A stretch of DNA of 15,102 nt from MGIIb-O3 sp046710875 (GTDB taxonomy: Archaea; Thermoplasmatota; Poseidoniia; Poseidoniales; Thalassarchaeaceae). The stretch lies in assembly GCA_046710875.1 (NCBI GenBank), contig JBKEHQ010000029.1, forward strand, positions 1 through 15,102, read 5' to 3'. Under the pieces are notes generated by a model. The model worked only from the letters and a program-made list of their open reading frames with translations, was not told where the DNA came from and did no database searches. The translations under genes were made by a program, and so were the position numbers. How positions within the stretch are numbered: position 1 is the stretch's first letter; the number at the start of each line of letters is the position of its first letter. Below, piece by piece: positions 13,781-15,102 of the stretch.

Positions 13781-14932
13781 TCAAGGAGCACGAACTGTGT
13801 CTACTCGAGAAACTCTTCTTTCAACACCAGAACCTAGAATTGTTGGTAACATACTATCATTTTCAATTTCAGATTTCCAAACTCTTTTGCATTCACAATC
13901 TATATCAGAGAATTCATCTAAGTTACTTGAAACTGAATATCTTTCTATGGCCGCAACAATATCTTCATCACATGATCCGCAATTATGTGCACCCCTTATC
14001 CTTCCACCAGCCGTTGGATGAACGATAGTGCGGCATTCTAGTTTGGATATTTCTTCATGGGTATTTTCAATCATATCAACTAATGACCAAAGCCATGGAG
14101 GCCTAAATTCCCTATTTCTAAATAATCTATCTACAATCGTACCTCTTTGGATATTCATGGGGTTTATTGAAACTTCATCGGAATGTGGTGCAACTTGTTT
14201 TACCCATTTAGTAGTCAGATTTAGTGCGTCACCTTCTGACATAAATGGTGGTTTAAAAATCAAATATGTTTTTACTCTAAGATTATTTTCTCTTAACAAA
14301 TCAACAGCTTTATGCCATTGTTTTACCGAGAAACCCTTGTTCACGTGAAATCTAAGTACAACATCATCATATGCTTCTAAACCAAGTGCTACGGTACATC
14401 CAGGGTGTTTTTCTGCTAACCAAGCAAGCTTATCCGGATAACAAAGTTGTGCTTGTGCTTCTACAACTAAGTGCATGCCTCTTTCATGTGTTTCGACAAG
14501 AATTGCTTCTTGAAAATCTACAGGAATTTCTCTATCCTCAAAAAATGTTCCTGAAGTATAAACCTTAATCATAGTACATCCTGCAAAATCTTTCGTTTGC
14601 CGTTTTGCTTCTTCCCACTGTGCAAATAGATTAGCAGATGTAACATCATCCCTTACATCATTAAAATATCCACAAAAGGTACACCCAGACTTCCACCACC
14701 ATACACATCCTTTTGTCCTAAGAATTACGGTTGCGGCAGTACATGGAGTACCATCAGGAAGGTTTTCAGGAGTTATGTAGACTACTGCAGGCTTATCTGC
14801 ATCCCATGATTCTCTTCTGGAAACTGAGAATGGAGTATTCTCAGGTGCTTTGATTAAATGATGAATTTTCTTGGCTTTTTTTCCATCTCCGAGTAATCCG
14901 GAAGCCGATGCCATGTGTAATGGGTAAGACAT
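13781..14932 (-). CDS. raSEA: Archaeosine biosynthesis radical SAM protein RaSEA
   Basis: A 383-residue radical SAM protein of the TIGR01210-type family. The iron-sulfur cluster motif is the family's unusual spacing C-x7-C-x2-C: Cys76, Cys84 and Cys87 in GCVWWWKSGCTFCGYFND. Other conserved pieces are KVYTSGTFFEDREIP (123-137), VEAQAQ, ALGLEAYDD, and near the end HPTAGGRIRGAHNCGSCD. In archaea RaSEA acts with ArcS: ArcS attaches lysine to the preQ0 base at position 15 of tRNA, and RaSEA cleaves the adduct to give archaeosine. No arcS or arcTGT gene lies in the window, so the partner is elsewhere. The ATG start fits the family length; no clear ribosome binding site precedes it, so a short or leaderless transcript is possible. 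The AT-rich region upstream is a plausible promoter. Confidence 0.93.
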   Translation of the reverse strand: MSYPLHMASASGLLGDGKKAKKIHHLIKAPENTPFSVSRRESWDADKPAVVYITPENLPDGTPCTAATVILRTKGCVWWWKSGCTFCGYFNDVRDDVTSANLFAQWEEAKRQTKDFAGCTMIKVYTSGTFFEDREIPVDFQEAILVETHERGMHLVVEAQAQLCYPDKLAWLAEKHPGCTVALGLEAYDDVVLRFHVNKGFSVKQWHKAVDLLRENNLRVKTYLIFKPPFMSEGDALNLTTKWVKQVAPHSDEVSINPMNIQRGTIVDRLFRNREFRPPWLWSLVDMIENTHEEISKLECRTIVHPTAGGRIRGAHNCGSCDEDIVAAIERYSVSSNLDEFSDIDCECKRVWKSEIENDSMLPTILGSGVERRVSRVDTVRAP

Positions 14933-15102
14933 ACAGTATTGAGACTGCCGAAAGTTATAGATAGTAAATAAAAAATAATTTCAAATATTTTTATTGAATA
15001 AAATAGACAAGCACCTAAACAAAAGTACTTATGCTAAATTTAGAAATCTAAACACTCCTTCATTAGTAGATTAACCTCAGAGACGTATATGCATTCAGGA
15101 CA
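14933..15102. other. AT-rich intergenic end of window
   Basis: These 170 bases hold no supported gene. On the minus strand the stretch just before RaSEA is very AT-rich (about 14955-15005) and probably contains its TATA element. A 20-codon minus-strand frame open from the right edge to a TAA at 15040-15042 begins Cys-Pro-Glu-Cys and could be the end of a neighbouring gene, but so short a frame is expected by chance. Confidence 0.5.

Noticed and set aside
15040..15102. Minus-strand open frame from the right edge beginning Cys-Pro-Glu-Cys and ending at a TAA, as the tail of a neighbouring gene.
   Set aside because: Twenty open codons are likely by chance, and the short sequence shows no family match, so it is noted only under the intergenic entry.

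Overview
The window looks like chromosomal DNA from a low-GC planktonic euryarchaeon, most likely Marine Group II (Ca. Poseidoniales) or a close relative in Thermoplasmatota. The evidence is an archaeal-type block ftsZ - secE - spt5 - rpl11 - rpl1 - rpl10(P0) - rpl12(P1), an archaeal Fap7-type adenylate kinase, a CDP-alcohol (ether-lipid) phosphotransferase, an archaeosine radical SAM enzyme (RaSEA) and an Obg/Ygr210-type GTPase. The taxonomic label is inferred from gene content and base composition, not from a marker-gene search. No tRNA, rRNA, CRISPR array or insertion sequence was seen, and no stretch of 300 bases lacks a gene.

Layout. Bases 1-2967 are read on the minus strand: a CAX-type cation/proton exchanger, then a nickel superoxide dismutase overlapped by its S26-type maturation protease, then the 5' part of a secreted RCC1-repeat protein. 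The RCC1 gene runs off the left edge and carries four nearly identical 159-bp repeats. Bases 3007-10401 are read on the plus strand: adenylate kinase, CDP-alcohol phosphotransferase, FtsZ, SecE, Spt5, L11, L1, P0 and P1, then two unrecognised genes. Bases 10411-14932 are on the minus strand: RaSEA, a two-gene membrane set (a 92-aa protein and a diverged haem-copper-oxidase-like subunit), and the Ygr210-type GTPase. The last 170 bases are AT-rich and hold no supported gene.

How the genes fit. The central block is the cell's core information and translocation module: Sec translocon subunit, elongation factor Spt5 and the ribosomal stalk proteins, next to the division GTPase. Within this otherwise canonical block two proteins have abnormal architecture. 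Spt5 carries an extra N-terminal domain that looks like a catalytically degenerate Nudix hydrolase. L11 lacks its whole N-terminal domain, with a strong ribosome binding site placed exactly in front of the shortened reading frame. The oxidase-like membrane protein is the third oddity: it has the helix pattern of a cbb3/NOR-type subunit I, but five of the six expected cofactor histidines are absent from their usual positions. The NiSOD/protease pair is a compact oxidative-stress cassette, probably of transferred origin.
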